DNA of 64,000 bases from Colletotrichum lupini (Eukaryota > Ascomycota > Sordariomycetes > Glomerellales > Glomerellaceae). Positions within the stretch are counted from its first letter, which is position 1. Every line of letters starts with the position of its first letter. The notes beneath the pieces were generated by a model. That model was not told where the DNA came from. It worked only from the letters and a program-made list of their open reading frames with translations, and made no database searches. Of the stretch, positions 46,701-58,408 are shown in pieces. The position numbers and the translations under genes were made by a program. The stretch is from NCBI RefSeq assembly GCF_023278565.1, contig NC_064677.1, positions 7,564,001 to 7,628,000 on the forward strand, in the 5' to 3' direction.

Positions 46701-47185
46701 ATAACTCCTATACGCTTCTTATTATACTAACTAAGAATATTTACGTTTAGAAATCCCTTTTTTTAATCGCGCGGTGCTCTTTTATATTATATTATTAAGC
46801 TCGCCCGTCGCGCTAATTAACTAAGCGGGTAGTCGCCGCGAAGGTATTTTTTTTTACTAATTTAACTAGTTAATTTCTAATTACGGGCCGGCTATAGAAA
46901 AGTTATTTAGTAAAAAGGCTACTTAAAGCAATAGCGAAAAACTAGTCGCTTAAGCAGTTCTATTAATTAACGTAGTTTAATATAATAAACGTCGACCTCT
47001 CGTAAGTAGTAAAGGGCTACGATTACTTAATTCCGTGCGGTATTTAAGAATCGCCCCCTTTTTCGTTTATTTTTATAAAGTTAATTAGTATAAATCTCCT
47101 ATCCCGTATAGTATTAAGAGGTCGTCTCTTTTACGTAATAAGATACCTTACTAATCTGCGATAGTAGAATTTAATTATTAATTAG
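40793..47185 (-). pseudogene. Degenerate copia gag-pol
   Basis: Read on the minus strand. Gag-like coding is still open for 67 codons at 45219-45016. A degraded CCHC knuckle lies near 44710-44640 with Cys codons turned to Tyr. An integrase C-terminal region with VPVKAHYNIKKVERAH is near 43270-43180. The RT stretch (about 42130-41690) includes VLKPLYRL, STYDPCLL and the catalytic box, here TND instead of TDD (41856-41848), a G-to-A change of an active-site Asp. The RNase H region near 41160-41050 has TDSYSLYECLVKLG followed by KEKRLIIDI. Many in-frame TAA/TAG codons make it non-coding. No intact autonomous function is possible. Confidence 0.9.
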
Positions 47186-47387
47186 TATTAGTATCCCTAT
47201 TATAAGGTAGTTAGTTCGAACCGTAGTTAACGAAGAGATTAATTAAACTATATAAATATTTACGTAGGTATAAAAAGGAGGTTCTAACCGTAGGTTAGGC
47301 TGGCTATGATAATCGTAAATAGGGCCCCTAATTAGCCCCTGCGCAGTCGGCTATATGCCGCGGTCGAATTAGACTTCTAATCCGACA
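47186..47387 (-). repeat. 5' LTR (right copy), 202 bp
   Basis: Direct repeat of 40591-40792. It keeps the terminal CA (CCGACA) but has TA for TG at its inner end. In the element's own orientation this is the upstream LTR, so any promoter would drive toward the ABC 3' exon. Confidence 0.95.
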
Positions 47388-47392
47388 GAAAG
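47388..47392 (+). repeat. Right 5-bp target-site duplication of the copia element
   Basis: GAAAG, identical to 40586-40590. Confidence 0.9.
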
Positions 47393-50300
47393 TCTATACC
47401 TACTTGTAGCTTCATCCAAGATCAAAATTTGGCTCCTTTCAACGAGGGCGCGCGTCAAAGCTAGAAGTTATCTTTCCCCTACGGAGAACCCATCGGCATC
47501 TAGTTCGCTGTCCAGACCACCTGCCATAGCGATCTTGCCCAGGAGGCCAACTTTATCGAGCGCTGCTTTGATCGTCTCACTACTTTCGCGGGAGTGTGGA
47601 TCTAAGTTGAACCGGACGCTGCCCGGGATGAAGAATGGCTCCTGAGGTATGACGTTGATTCGTGAACGTACTCCCGCTCTCTCCAGACCTTCGAGATCAA
47701 TGCCGTCGATATAAATCTTCCCTTCTGTAACTTCAATCATCTGAAGAAGTGAGAGAACAAAGGAGGTCTTGCCGCTGCCTGATGGTCCGCAGACTGCAAT
47801 CTTCTGGCCGGATGATATTGAAAGTGACAAGTTCTTCAGAGTTGCATCTCCGTCTTTTGTGTATCTCGCAGTGACGCTCTCAAAGGCGATGCGGCCTTGC
47901 ATTGGCCACCTTTCAGGAGGGACACCGGAGCTTCCCAGCTCACGCTCCTCGGAAGGCGTTGTCTGTGCAAACTCTCTTATTCTGGCCACAGCACCGATTG
48001 AAGTTTCCAGAGCAGTCCAGTTCTTGATTGTTGTCGCAAGAGAATTGTTGAACCCCAGGACCAAGACCATGGAAACACCAATTGCTCCAGGAGAAAACTT
48101 ATCGGTAATGGAAGTTGCCATGCTGACTATGATGAGAGCCAGAGCCCCGACGATGAGATCCAAAACGAGCGCGAGCCATTGTTGTATACAGGCTAGCATG
48201 TAGTGGGGTTTCTGTGACGTATTCAGGAGTTTTGTCGCCTGCTCCTCAAAGTTCTCTTCCCATTGATAGGCACGAATAGTGGCAACACCCTTGAGTGTTT
48301 CAAGAAAGTGGGTGTAGATTGGAGCCTTGGCTTCGATGTCGAGGAGACGGACCTGGCGAGAGGTGCGGAGATAGTATCGTTGAACGAAGAAGAGCACACC
48401 TACTAGAAGAGGCACGGATGTCGCCAAGTACTTGCCCATGACACATAGTATTATGAGCTTCACGATGCAAGCGCAAGCATCTTTGAAAGAGTTAGCTCAG
48501 CAAAAGAGTAATTAGCTAGAAAGGTGTTGAAGAGAGGAAACTTACTCGAGGCAAAGTTAATGGCATTGGATGGAAGAGTCACATCAACCAGATTAAGATC
48601 CTGGCTGAATCTAGATTACGAAGAGGTCAAACTCACGCTTAGCTACAAAGTAAAACGTCGCTATAAGACACACATACCTGTTGGTGATTGAACCTGTATC
48701 AGTGGACTGGAAAAAGCTAAGAGGTGCTCTTAGATAGTGTCAGCACACGCGATAGAAAAATGGGGTCGGTTCTCGCGTTACCTTAAGCTTGTGTGCAGTA
48801 AATCACCATGTAGACTCATGGCTGTCGCGCTGATGATCCGTATGAAGAGGAGCCTGCCAGCAATGGTCAGCGGCACTGAGCCTTAGAAATCAAGGTCTCT
48901 CCAGGTCTTACCAGCATTCCACGGAAAGTCCAATGCATGCCATCGCAAATAGAAAGGCATAAACCCCAAGATACATACCGAGGTTGTCATTTGGCCGTTT
49001 TTCGTTGGCTTCTACCCACCATTGAAACCAGATATCTAAGACGCATGTTTGAGCGATAGGAGCAATTAGAATAATTCCCTGAGGACTTACTTGTAAACCC
49101 GCTGCAAAATGCCTCGGTGAAAGTGGCGAAGACGAACGAGCCAACTATTACCCAACCAGCTCGCTCGAAGTAGTATTTGTGAACTGACCAAGAACCATTT
49201 TGGCGCAGTCTGTCTTCCTCGGCATCCAGGGTCCTCTGGATTTGTGTGGGTTTCACAGCCTCCTCAGCTTGCTCTGACTCTTCACCCTTCTGAAGATTAT
49301 TGTCACCTTCTAATCTCGATTTTGTGATTAATTCAGGTGAGCTAGCAACAACCTGTTCATATGGGCCCTGACTAAGGACTCCACCATCGGCGAGAACGAT
49401 TAATTCATCTGCATGTCGAATGAGTGCACCTGTGTGCCGTTAGCTGAAAACTTCCGAGTTGCTGTCAACTTTTCCCCGTGGGCAGTCTTACTGGTGTGAG
49501 TCGCAAGAATGATGGAGATCTCGTTCCGGCGGAAGTGACCATCCTTGCTGAAGAGACGGCTTGAAATCTGGCTGACACTTTTGGAATCAAGGCCGCTGAA
49601 GACGTCATCGAGGACTACAACTCGGTGTCTGGAGTAGACCGCGCGAGCGAGTGCCTTGCGAGAATGTCAGACATGGCCATACTTTTGCCTTTCGAAAGGA
49701 AGGGGTTTCCAACTCACTACACGCTGTCGTTGCCCTCCGCTCAAGCCGACACCGTGACTGCCAATGTTGTACAACTCTCCTCCAGGCATATTCTTGACAT
49801 CTTCAGTCAAGGAGCACAGCCACAAAACTTGGTCGAACCATTTCGGATCATGATGGAGGCCACCAGTGATGTTCCTTCTCACGGTGTCGTTCATCATCCA
49901 CGGAGTCTGCGCGCAGTAGGCGATACCGTGAGCCATGCGATCTCTGGTCCCGGCACTATGTGATGTCTCTCCGAGGATACTCTCCATAAGGCAAGACTTT
50001 CCGCATCCAATAGGGCCTACGACCATGGTGATGCCTCTCTTTATCGTCAAGGATAGGTCTTTAAAGACTATGTCTGAATCAGGCGACCAGGAGATCTTTG
50101 CGTTACAGAACGAGGCTATCATTCCTTCCGACGACTTTTGCGTCAAATGGTCCGCGAGCTCGATGCTTGTCCTGTTCATAGTGGTGACTGAAGAGCGCGC
50201 TGGAGGTGTGAGGTGTTCCCGCCGTGATCCTTCGTGTGCTTTGAGGCAAAACATCTCGATGCGCTTGAAGCAAGCCACCCCCTGTACAATGTTAGGCACG

Positions 50301-52325
50301 AATTGGCAAAATAGCAAAAGTGGTTCTGTCAAGAGGCCGATTAAAGACAGAGCGGTGAAGGCATTCGTTGTCGTCAATGTTTGATCTTTGGTGATGACTG
50401 CGATTATACTGTAGATGACAAATGTTGCGAAAGGCGCAAATTCGACGGGAAGATTTGCTGCGAAAAGGTTAGCTTTGAAATAAGAGATCAATTATACTGA
50501 TGAACTTACAAACAAGGATCTGAGAGAGTACTAATTTGCGAAATTTCTCAGACGTCCTTAACTCAACACGTCGCAGCTCTGTGATAGTGGTTGACAACAC
50601 GCCTGAGAGACCTAGCATTTTGATCGACTTCATATCTCCCAGCATTGAGGCTGTGACTGCCACTCTCTTCTGCAAACGTTCAATCCAGGCCGTTTGTGCC
50701 CTTCCAATGGTCTTGGAGACCGGGATGACGCCAAAAGCGCAGACTTGTGACATCTCCATTAGCATTGCGGAGCAGAGTGCAGTTCGTGGACAACCTACCG
50801 ATAGAAATGACGACTGGTACTACAGATGCAGACGCTATTTGACGTTGCAGGAGGAATATTGCGATGCCAACTTCCAGAACGGCAGCCCAAATCTGATGAA
50901 GGTTGTTGAACGTGAGTACGATGCGTTCGATATCTGTGCCCATCAAAGTAACCGCAGCACTATCTTTCAAGTCATCTGCTTTAAGAGAGACAGTCTGTCT
51001 GAATATCATGGACATCAGCCCTGCTCGAAGCATCGTCGTAAAGCGGAACTGGTGGCGGGAAAATGCAGCTCGGGAGACCGCTAGACCGAGATACGTAAGA
51101 ACATATGCCCCGACAAGTGCTTGCCCATATCTCTCGGACTGTGGCGTCTTGGGCGTCTGCATGAATTTCACTGTCGCCGTGATGAGGAATGGCTGGCAAA
51201 ACGTGAACGCGGTGAGAAAGAGACGCGTTATGACGCCGGCGAAGAGAGTCCCGCGATATGCGTAAAAGCCAGAGCGGATCAAAGGGTGGTATTTCTGCCC
51301 TTTGCGCTTCGACCACGCGGCCTCGAGGCTTGCCCCTGCTCTATCTCCAGCTAGGTCTTTGTCGACTTCCGGCATATCCCGGATGTGAATGACCCGCGAG
51401 TAGCCGAGACGGAAGAAAGGCATAAGCCAGGTGAAGAAGCTGCGTCCCCAGAAGCCAGTTTCTTCCTCTTTCGTAAGAGCTCGGTACTCTGTTCGCAAGA
51501 ATCGCTTCTTGCCGATGGACTCCAAGGGAACGACTAGGATCGTGAGAATGATAATGGCAGTCCGGAGACCTCTGGACGCTCCGGCAATGGAGATGAGCCA
51601 TAGAGTTCTGAGGCGCGGTAGTGAGAGTATGGCAGAGGCTGAGAAGTAGAGTATGAGCAAGTCGGATGGGCGAGTGGAGCGTTGGTCTTCGAGGAACGAT
51701 TGAAGAGTAGCTGCGAAAACGGCTATGAAGTTGAGAATTCCCGCTGCCAGTGAAGCTGTCGCGCGGGGGGCTAATGACCTGATGTTGATTATGACGAAAC
51801 TGAGATGAAGCACAGTTAAGATGCTCAAGAGAGCCTACATCAGTGTTAGTATCTTTGAAATGGATGAAGGGAGTTCTTCAAGTCGAGGCCCACCAATTTG
51901 CACAAGGCAAGTCTGTAAGTGGCTACTTTCACCGGTGTCCGTGCAATGGAAAATATTCGAAATGGAATGAGCAGGAGAAATACTGCCGAAGGGAGAATGT
52001 GAAAGATGGTATCTTCAAAAAGGAGAGTGAAGTCAAAGTGGCGGCAGTTGTAGTCAATGCGAGGGCCGAATTGATCATCGCTGCCCAAAGGACAACTGGT
52101 GTTAGTCGCCATACGGTCGGGTTTTGGGGGTATATTGCGGTCGACTCAATCCAACTTCCAGGACATTCACAGAGAATGCGAATCAGCCCAGTATTTCAAG
52201 CCTCGCAGCTGTGTAAGGGACTTTCGTCTTGTGACACCATGTACGCCATGGTGAGCAAACGTCTTACATCAGACCCTTCACTTTACAAATGATAGCTGTG
52301 CTATGCTCAGTGAGGCAGGTCAATC

Positions 52326-52340
52326 CGGTTCACATAACCG
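52326..52340. promoter_or_regulatory. Inverted repeat CGGTT-N5-AACCG
   Basis: Perfect 5-bp arms around CACAT; CGG and CCG at the outer ends. Candidate operator for the adjacent Zn2Cys6 protein. Lies 214 bp upstream of the ABC start. Confidence 0.4.
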
Positions 52341-52402
52341 CTGATTGGACACCATCGAATCGGTATTGGCCCGAATATGCATTGCTTATGTCGTCGCGTC
52401 CC

Positions 52403-52421
52403 GGACCCGGGAAGCGGGTCC
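52403..52421. promoter_or_regulatory. Inverted repeat GGACCCG-N5-CGGGTCC
   Basis: Perfect 7-bp arms around GGAAG. Contains CCG/CGG triplets facing the spacer (everted type). Second candidate regulator site in the shared promoter. Confidence 0.4.
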
Positions 52422-52715
52422 CACCGTATCGAGTGCAAAAAATCGCCATCTTAGGAATGGACAAAATGGCCGCGGAAATAAGAGTTAAGAAATTGGGGCC
52501 GAACAATGGGGACGCGAATTGAGGAGGGGACTTGGGGTGCCGATGTCGTGATTGATGGGCCCCTCTTTCCTCCGTCCCTCGGTTCTCCACTCGGAGGACC
52601 AGAATCCGGAACGTCCACCACGCCCTCAGGCAAGCACCCGTACCCGAAGGTACTTTCCCCGGACCATCCGCCACTGACCCGGATCCCTACCGGCCTGAAA
52701 CTGACGCACACAATC

Positions 52716-55205
52716 ATGCGCGTTCCTGATCTTATTAGCAACGACAACGCAATCTCGCAGCGCACACGCCAACGTCGCACGTCGTCCACAGCGATAGCTG
52801 CATCTGCAGCTTCTTCATCACAATCAGCATCACCAGAAGTGGAAAGTCTACCTCCACCGATCTCAACCGGAGCCGGTCCACCAAGCAAGAAACGACGTGT
52901 AACGCAAACAGCAACCCATCTCACGCGAAGAAAACGCGCAGCAACAGCGTGCCAGTTCTGCCGTCTTCGCAAGACGAAATGCGACAACGTCCATCCCGTG
53001 TGCGGGTTCTGTCGACATCACCATGCGACCTGCGTGTACGGCGACGAAGGGGAAGATGAAGAAGGAAGAGAGATGGCAGCCAGTGCTGCCCAGGCTCAAG
53101 ATGAAGGCATCGCTAGTTCAGTCATCTTGGAAAGACTAGATGAGATTAAACACTTGCTACAGAGAACAAGAAGCCTCTCGAAAGACCAGCCGGCGTTGGT
53201 GGAAGCTGAGGTACCTCAGGCGGAAACCCATCAAATAGGTGGGACCCAGGTTCATCAGCTTGGGGAAAACAGTGAACCTCATGGTTACTTCATGGAAGAT
53301 CATGACCAGCACCGCGAAGAAGCTACCCGCACGCTGTACTCGGCCCTCCGCTGCGAGTCTATGCTCCGGTGGCCTATCTTCGAAGGCATCGTACCAGAGG
53401 ACGACGCACGAATAGAATCCTTCATCCTGGAATTCGGCACCGACATGGCCGATAATGGTCTAAATCAGCCCAGCAGTTCCTCAACGGTCAACGGATCAGG
53501 TATCCAAGAAGATGCTTTCGTCCCCCTTTGCCGGAAGTTTCTCACACATGTTCACCCCCGTAACCCGATCCTCGAGAGCAACGAACTAATAGCCTACGCC
53601 AAACAAGCAACTGAGTACGGCATCAAGTGGGATGCTCCATCCTGTCTTGTAGTAAGAGCCCTCAATTCACCCCTTCAACGCCCCTAGCAACTGATCACAA
53701 CCAACAGCTCCTCGCCTGCGCCTTGGCAAGTCTAACAACTCCCTGGATCCCACCGCAAGAAACCGCATCCATGACCCAAATCGACGTATCAGAGACTCCT
53801 CTCCCGCCAATACTTGAACCACAGGACTGCGGCATCGCGGAGGCGTACTACCTCGCAGCATCCAAACGCATCGGCCTTCTAGGTCCCTCCATCATTGACA
53901 TACAATGTCTGTTCCTGGCCTCCATGTACGAAAAGTGCCGCCTTCGGCCACTACGAGCCTGCTTCTACATCCAGCAAGCCTCGACACGACTGCAAGCTCA
54001 CTTGCTCCGGCGAGGACGACGGCCATGGAGGGGGCCCAGTGGACGGGAAGAGCCGACACAGCCCCTGGAGCAACGACTGTTTTGGTCTTGCTTCAAGGCT
54101 GAGAAGTGAGTAACCTTCACCTTTTCTCTGTCACCGTATGGTGGGCGTCTTTCAACTGACGAAAGTAGCGAGATCCTCCCGACTTTGGGTCTCCGACCAA
54201 GCGGCCTAGAGGACTTCACCTACCCAGACTCCTTCCCTGCGCCTCCTTCAACACTCTCCACGGCAACGGTGTGCACCATCAGCGTCAACGAGACACCCGC
54301 GAATCCCTCAGACTACGCCTGGTCCCCATTCTCAGACTCTCAACAACGCCTGGAAGAAGAACGCAGTTGGCTTTACTACCTCGCCGAGATCTCCCTCCGG
54401 CGGACGATCAAAAACACCATGTCCGTGTTATACCGAAAAGGCGAGGCCTACTGGCTGAGGAACGAGGATTTATTAGTCCGACAATACGACGAGTTTGAAA
54501 AGGAAATTTCGCAATTGTCAGTTACTTCTGCCCCGCCTTCCCATGTCATCCGTGCGGACTACTTTCTTGTGCCCCCAAACCGAGTCCTCCACTTGATTTC
54601 CCCAGTCTTGGCGGACCTCGAAGCAGCGCGAATAAATTTCCGAGGAATTCAGCACAGCAACCACACCAGCCGAATGCCCAACTTACACGTCTCCCAGACA
54701 CTCTCATCTTCCACCCCTGATCCAATTTACCGAACACGACTACCCAGAAAACGAACTCGCATTCTATCTCCAAGGTCGCTTCCAAGGATGGCGCGAATCA
54801 ACCCTCCGCCCGCTCCTCTACTGCGCCCTCCACGGAACCCAGGGCCGTGGCCAACACGACCAGAGCCAGCAGCACCTGACGAACCCGCGCGTGATCCACC
54901 TCGCTCAAAAAGCCGTCGACACCTGCGCCGCCATGATCGTCAAAACGGCGCAACACCACCGCCACGGCGGAAGCTGGTTCGTCGCCCGCCGCGCATTCTC
55001 CTGCGCCGTCATGGTTCTCGCGGTCGTCGCGGCAGGGAACCATCCTGTAGAGCCGCCATCGAGCTGGAAGTCTCTCGTGCGGCTTGCGCTGAGGATTCTG
55101 GGGCGATGGGGTAGAGAGGCGCGTGATCTCGAGCGCATGCGAGAGACGCTCCAGCGGCTCTTTCACAGGGTGCAGCACAAGGCGGGCCACGGGGTGGCGG
55201 TATGA
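52716..55205 (+). CDS. Zn2Cys6 transcription factor with fungal-specific TF domain
   Basis: Nuclear regulator of 729 aa in four exons: 52716-53651, 53708-54105, 54169-54516 and 54698-55205 (introns 56, 63 and 181 nt). The binuclear zinc cluster has Cys at 79, 82, 89, 96, 99 and 106 (C-x2-C-x6-C-x6-C-x2-C-x6-C), with CRLRKTKCD as its recognition core and a basic stretch (KKRRV, RRKR) upstream as NLS. A short coiled coil (ILERLDEIKHLLQRT) follows. The middle-homology region runs from SMLRWPIFEG through ARIGLL-type SKRIGLLG, YLAEISLRRTIKN and HLPPLIQF to ELAFYLQGRFQGWRE and RPLLYCALHG. The third intron was placed to join EKEISQL to HSHLPPLIQF. An ATG at 52506 would add 70 unsupported residues. 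Divergent from the ABC transporter, so a likely regulator of it. Confidence 0.9.
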
Positions 55206-56665
55206 GGGACCTTGGGCGCCGCATGGCGCTCGAGTTTAACCCACATGTAGGTACATAGAAGGCTTGTCTTTCTGCATGAAGGGTACTGGGCGTTCGAATC
55301 ACACGTCTATCCGTTACGTCCTTCGAGGAATGATGACGATGTTGTGTAGTGCCGTGCCCAGAAGATGAGTGGTCCGCACACTTTCGGTCCTAATAGAAAG
55401 TTATAGGAGATGGATTCGAGCAATACAATGCCGCACAATAGCCGAGGCTGGCAAAAATGTGTCGAAGAAGTAACTCCGGGCTGGCCAACCCACTCTCTAC
55501 TGCGTTAACTATGATACGCATCCCTCGGGGTAGACCTTGAGGTAGCGCGCACGCAGAACGCATGACAGGCACGCTCATTGACGGCCAATTGAGAATCATC
55601 CATCTCCCAATTACTAGACATACGTCCTAAGGAGAAGCTCCCTCCTTCCACCTTGGAGAAGAAATCAAGTACGAATATTCGCCGAGACCTGAAAGGTACT
55701 CACCACTACCACTGCAAGCTTACTTAGACGATGTGGCGTGATTACTAGTTAGGTATACCAGTGACAGAACTGAACTCGCCTGTGAGGAGGCGGAGAAGGG
55801 CACCCGAACCCAAAAGAAAACCAGTGGACCTGGTTGGTCAATATCCAGAGCAATCGAAAACCAAGTATTTATGGAAACCAGAGCCAGCCATTCCACCTTC
55901 TCATGTCACAGCCATATGAAGCGTTCCCACGCGAAAGGTTGGTGACTAACTTGGAGGTTTGCCTTTCAGCAACCCACATGAAGCACGCATGTGGCTGGAC
56001 CCAAAGATACTTTCCAATCCACTTCAATTATAAACGTCCAAGGAGTCATATGACATCACCCGCACAACCTCTTCATGGTGTTCGCGAACCTCGAAAAGTG
56101 TCCTAGTACCCCCAAGTGTTGCACAGTAGCTTGCAGTTCGGGAGCCCCGTCCCTGCAGAATGCAGCCAAGAGATCCGAGACCCGCTCAACTTGCCCCAGT
56201 TCAGGCAAGACCACGATTTGCCGAAGCCTCAACCCGACATAGTGCCACAGATGGTGCCGGAGAAGGTACCCAGCAGGGTGCATGAATAATGAAGGCCCTT
56301 GTCATTTTATTCTCATGTTTTGTTGTTTCCATCACTCTGCAGAGGTAAGGTGCAGCTACTCATCGTGTAAACCCCAGGCTGCTAAGCACAATCACTTGGA
56401 AAACAAGTGAGAATATCGTATTCAACTTTTTTAGTTGTATTAACAGTTATCTTTGAGCGGTAGTGTAAACTAGTCACAATCGTGACGACTATGTTATCCC
56501 CCACGCGCCATGCATTCCACATCAACATTTCGCATTACAAGTTGTTAAGATGTGTCCAAATTAGACCCAACTTCAGAGATGCCTCCCAGGTTATTCACCC
56601 GGTAAGACGGGTAGTATACTAGGGGTATAGATAAAAGTGAAAATGGACATTAGATAGACGCGCAC
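55206..56665. other. Convergent intergenic region
   Basis: 3' flanks of the regulator and of the leftward sugar transporter. Open frames (55834-56106 plus, 56056-56283 minus) are short and overlapping; no motif recognised. Confidence 0.45.
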
Positions 56666-58408
56666 TTAGACGTTGGAAGTGCGACGCTCAATGTTGTCGA
56701 CGTGGACCTTGTCGAGGACGCCGTTGCGGGCAACCTGGGAGGCGAAGGTCTCATGGGGCTTCCACTTGGCGGAAGTGCGGGGAGTGGTCTCCTCCATCAT
56801 CTTGTCAACCTGCTCCAGAGACAGACCCTTGGTCTCGGGGACCAGGAAGTAGGTGTAGACCAGGGCGCAGGTGCAGAGACCACCCCAGACGAAGAAGACA
56901 GAGGACTTGAGGTTGCCACGCTTCTCACCGACCATGTAGGGGGTGATGACGGCAATGATGGTGTTCCAGAGCCAGTTGGAGGCAGTGGACAGAGCAACAC
57001 CGCGGGAGCGGATGGGCAGAGGGAAGACCTCACCAATGAGAATCCAGGCACCGGGTCCCCACGTAGAGGCAAACCAGAAGATGAAGATGGCGATGAAGGC
57101 GATCTGGGCGTTGACAGCGGGAATGTTGTTGGCGATGCTCTTGGTGGCATCGTTGGGGTCCGGGTGGGTGTGGTTGAAACCGACCGTAACACCAATGATG
57201 GCAACGAGGAACTGGCAGATGGTCATACCAACGGCACCCCAGAGAAGGATGGTGCGGCGACCGAAGCGCTCAACAGTCCAGAAGGACAATGGAGTGGAGC
57301 AGACGTTGACGAGGGTGAAGACCAGGGAGATCAAGAAGGTGTTGCTGATGGCACCGGTGGACTGGAGGAAAGGAGTCGAGTAGTAGAAGATGAAGTTGAC
57401 ACCGGTCCACTGCTGCATCATCTGGAGAGAAGTACCGAGAATGGTCTTGCGCAGGTTGGAGTTGGCCTTGAAGAGGGAACCGCTGAAGCAGTTGGCCCAT
57501 GAGCCGAACCAAGTGGCAGAAGGGATGAGCTGGCGCTCGTACTCCTCGTTGGCGACGATCTCGGCAAGCTCGACCTGGATGTACTCAGAGTTCTCGGGCT
57601 GGCCGCGAAGCTTGGAAAGGGAAGCGGCGGCATCGGCGAGTCTGCCCTTCTTGACGAAGTATCTGGGGGAGTCAGGGAAGAGCATGAGACCACCACCGAG
57701 GATCAGAGCCCAAGGGAACTGAATGGCGATGGGGATGCGGTAGGCGCCAGTGTCAGTGCGGTCCTTGGTGCCGTAGACGACGCAAGCAGCCAGGAGAAGA
57801 CCGATGGTGATGCAGAATTGGTATCCGGCGACGAGAGCGCCACGAACCTTCTTGGGAGACTATGGAACTGTGTTAGTGGAGTACTCTGGGGATTCGTGAG
57901 GGCGTCAATGTGCAAAGCTTACAATCTCAGACATGTACAAAATGACAACGGCGGACTCGAAACCCACACCGATACCAGCAATGAGACGACCGGTAACGAT
58001 GGGACCGAGAGGGGAGGAACCGACACCAGTGATCATCTGAATGACGACACCGATCATGTAGATAAGGCAGCCGAGAATGACAGTCCACTTGCGACCCATC
58101 CAGTCGGCAACGTCACCAGCAATGAGAGCACCGAAGAAAGTACCGCAGGAAAGAATAGAGACGATGAGGGAGGTGTCAGATTCGCCAATGGCGGTGGCAC
58201 CCTTGCCCTCGACGGCCTCGATGAAGTTGATGGAACCCAGGACACCGTTGATGTAACCGGAGTCGTATCCGAAGAAGATACCTCCAAAGGAGGCAAAGGC
58301 GCAGATCAGGTAGGCCTTCCATGTGACGGGGGCCTCGATCTGGTCGACATTGTCGGTGACGGCGAGGCCCTGGACGGGCTCGCGCGTAACGCCGGTTTCT
58401 TTCTCCAT
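56666..58408 (-). CDS. MFS sugar (hexose) transporter
   Basis: Twelve-helix sugar porter of 559 aa in the plasma membrane, probably glucose/monosaccharide-H+ symport. Two exons, 58408-57923 and 57859-56666, with a 63-nt intron (GTAAGC...ATAG) inside the region after helix 4 (ILYMSEI|SPKKVRGAL). Family motifs present: DWMGRKW at about 102-108, GRLIAGIGVG, SPKKVRG, PDSPRY at 224-229, QQWTGVNFIFYYS, ERFGRRT and PETKGLSLE at about 503-511. The ATG at 58408 is preferred over an upstream in-frame ATG at 58612, which would add a non-conserved stretch. Very strong codon bias toward C-ending codons (CTC, ATC, GTC, AAG) suggests high expression. Transporter versus glucose sensor cannot be settled, although the short C-terminal tail favours a transporter. 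Confidence 0.93.

Larger units (their letters stand above)
40591..47387 (-). mobile_element. Ty1/copia LTR retrotransposon, 6.8 kb, RIP-mutated
   Basis: Two 202-bp direct LTRs bound the element, and a 5-bp GAAAG duplication flanks it. It lies in the same orientation as the host ABC gene (5' LTR on the right). Domain order on the minus strand is gag-like, zinc knuckle, protease/integrase, reverse transcriptase, RNase H, which is the copia order (integrase before RT). All frames are broken by TAA/TAG codons at former Gln/Trp sites and by Cys-to-Tyr and Asp-to-Asn changes, i.e. C-to-T/G-to-A. It is less AT-saturated than the 8.5-16 kb element, so it is younger or less often mutated. Confidence 0.95.
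40321..52112 (-). pseudogene. ABC-C (MRP-type) full transporter, disrupted by a copia insertion and a RIP-type stop
   Basis: Twelve exons fit: 52112-51894, 51834-50799, 50743-50510, 50457-49718, 49654-49492, 49429-49091, 49035-48912, 48853-48782, 48728-48678, 48610-48546, 48480-47400 and 40543-40321. They total 1449 codons with all phases matching. The N-terminus (CPLGSDDQFGPRID) is the fungal MRP TMD0 start. NBD1 has Walker A GPIGCGKS (about 644), signature LSGGQRQRV and Walker B VVVLDD. NBD2 has Walker A GPSGSGKT (about 1246), FSVGER, LILDEATS|SVD and the C-terminal LFIEKYDRVLLLKQGEV-type segment. Codon 1352 is TAA (47470-47468), exactly where the family has Gln after VGER; CAA to TAA is the RIP change. 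The last intron (47399-40544) contains a whole copia element; without it and one duplication the intron is 54 nt. Natural product or drug export was the likely role. Probably non-functional now. Confidence 0.9.
52113..52715. promoter_or_regulatory. Divergent promoter of ABC transporter and Zn2Cys6 regulator
   Basis: About 600 bp between the two divergent start codons. It contains two inverted repeats with CGG/CCG half sites (see separate entries), the kind of site Zn2Cys6 dimers bind. The arrangement suggests the regulator controls itself and the transporter. If translation of the regulator starts at the earlier ATG (52506), the promoter shrinks to about 390 bp and still contains both repeats. 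Confidence 0.55.
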
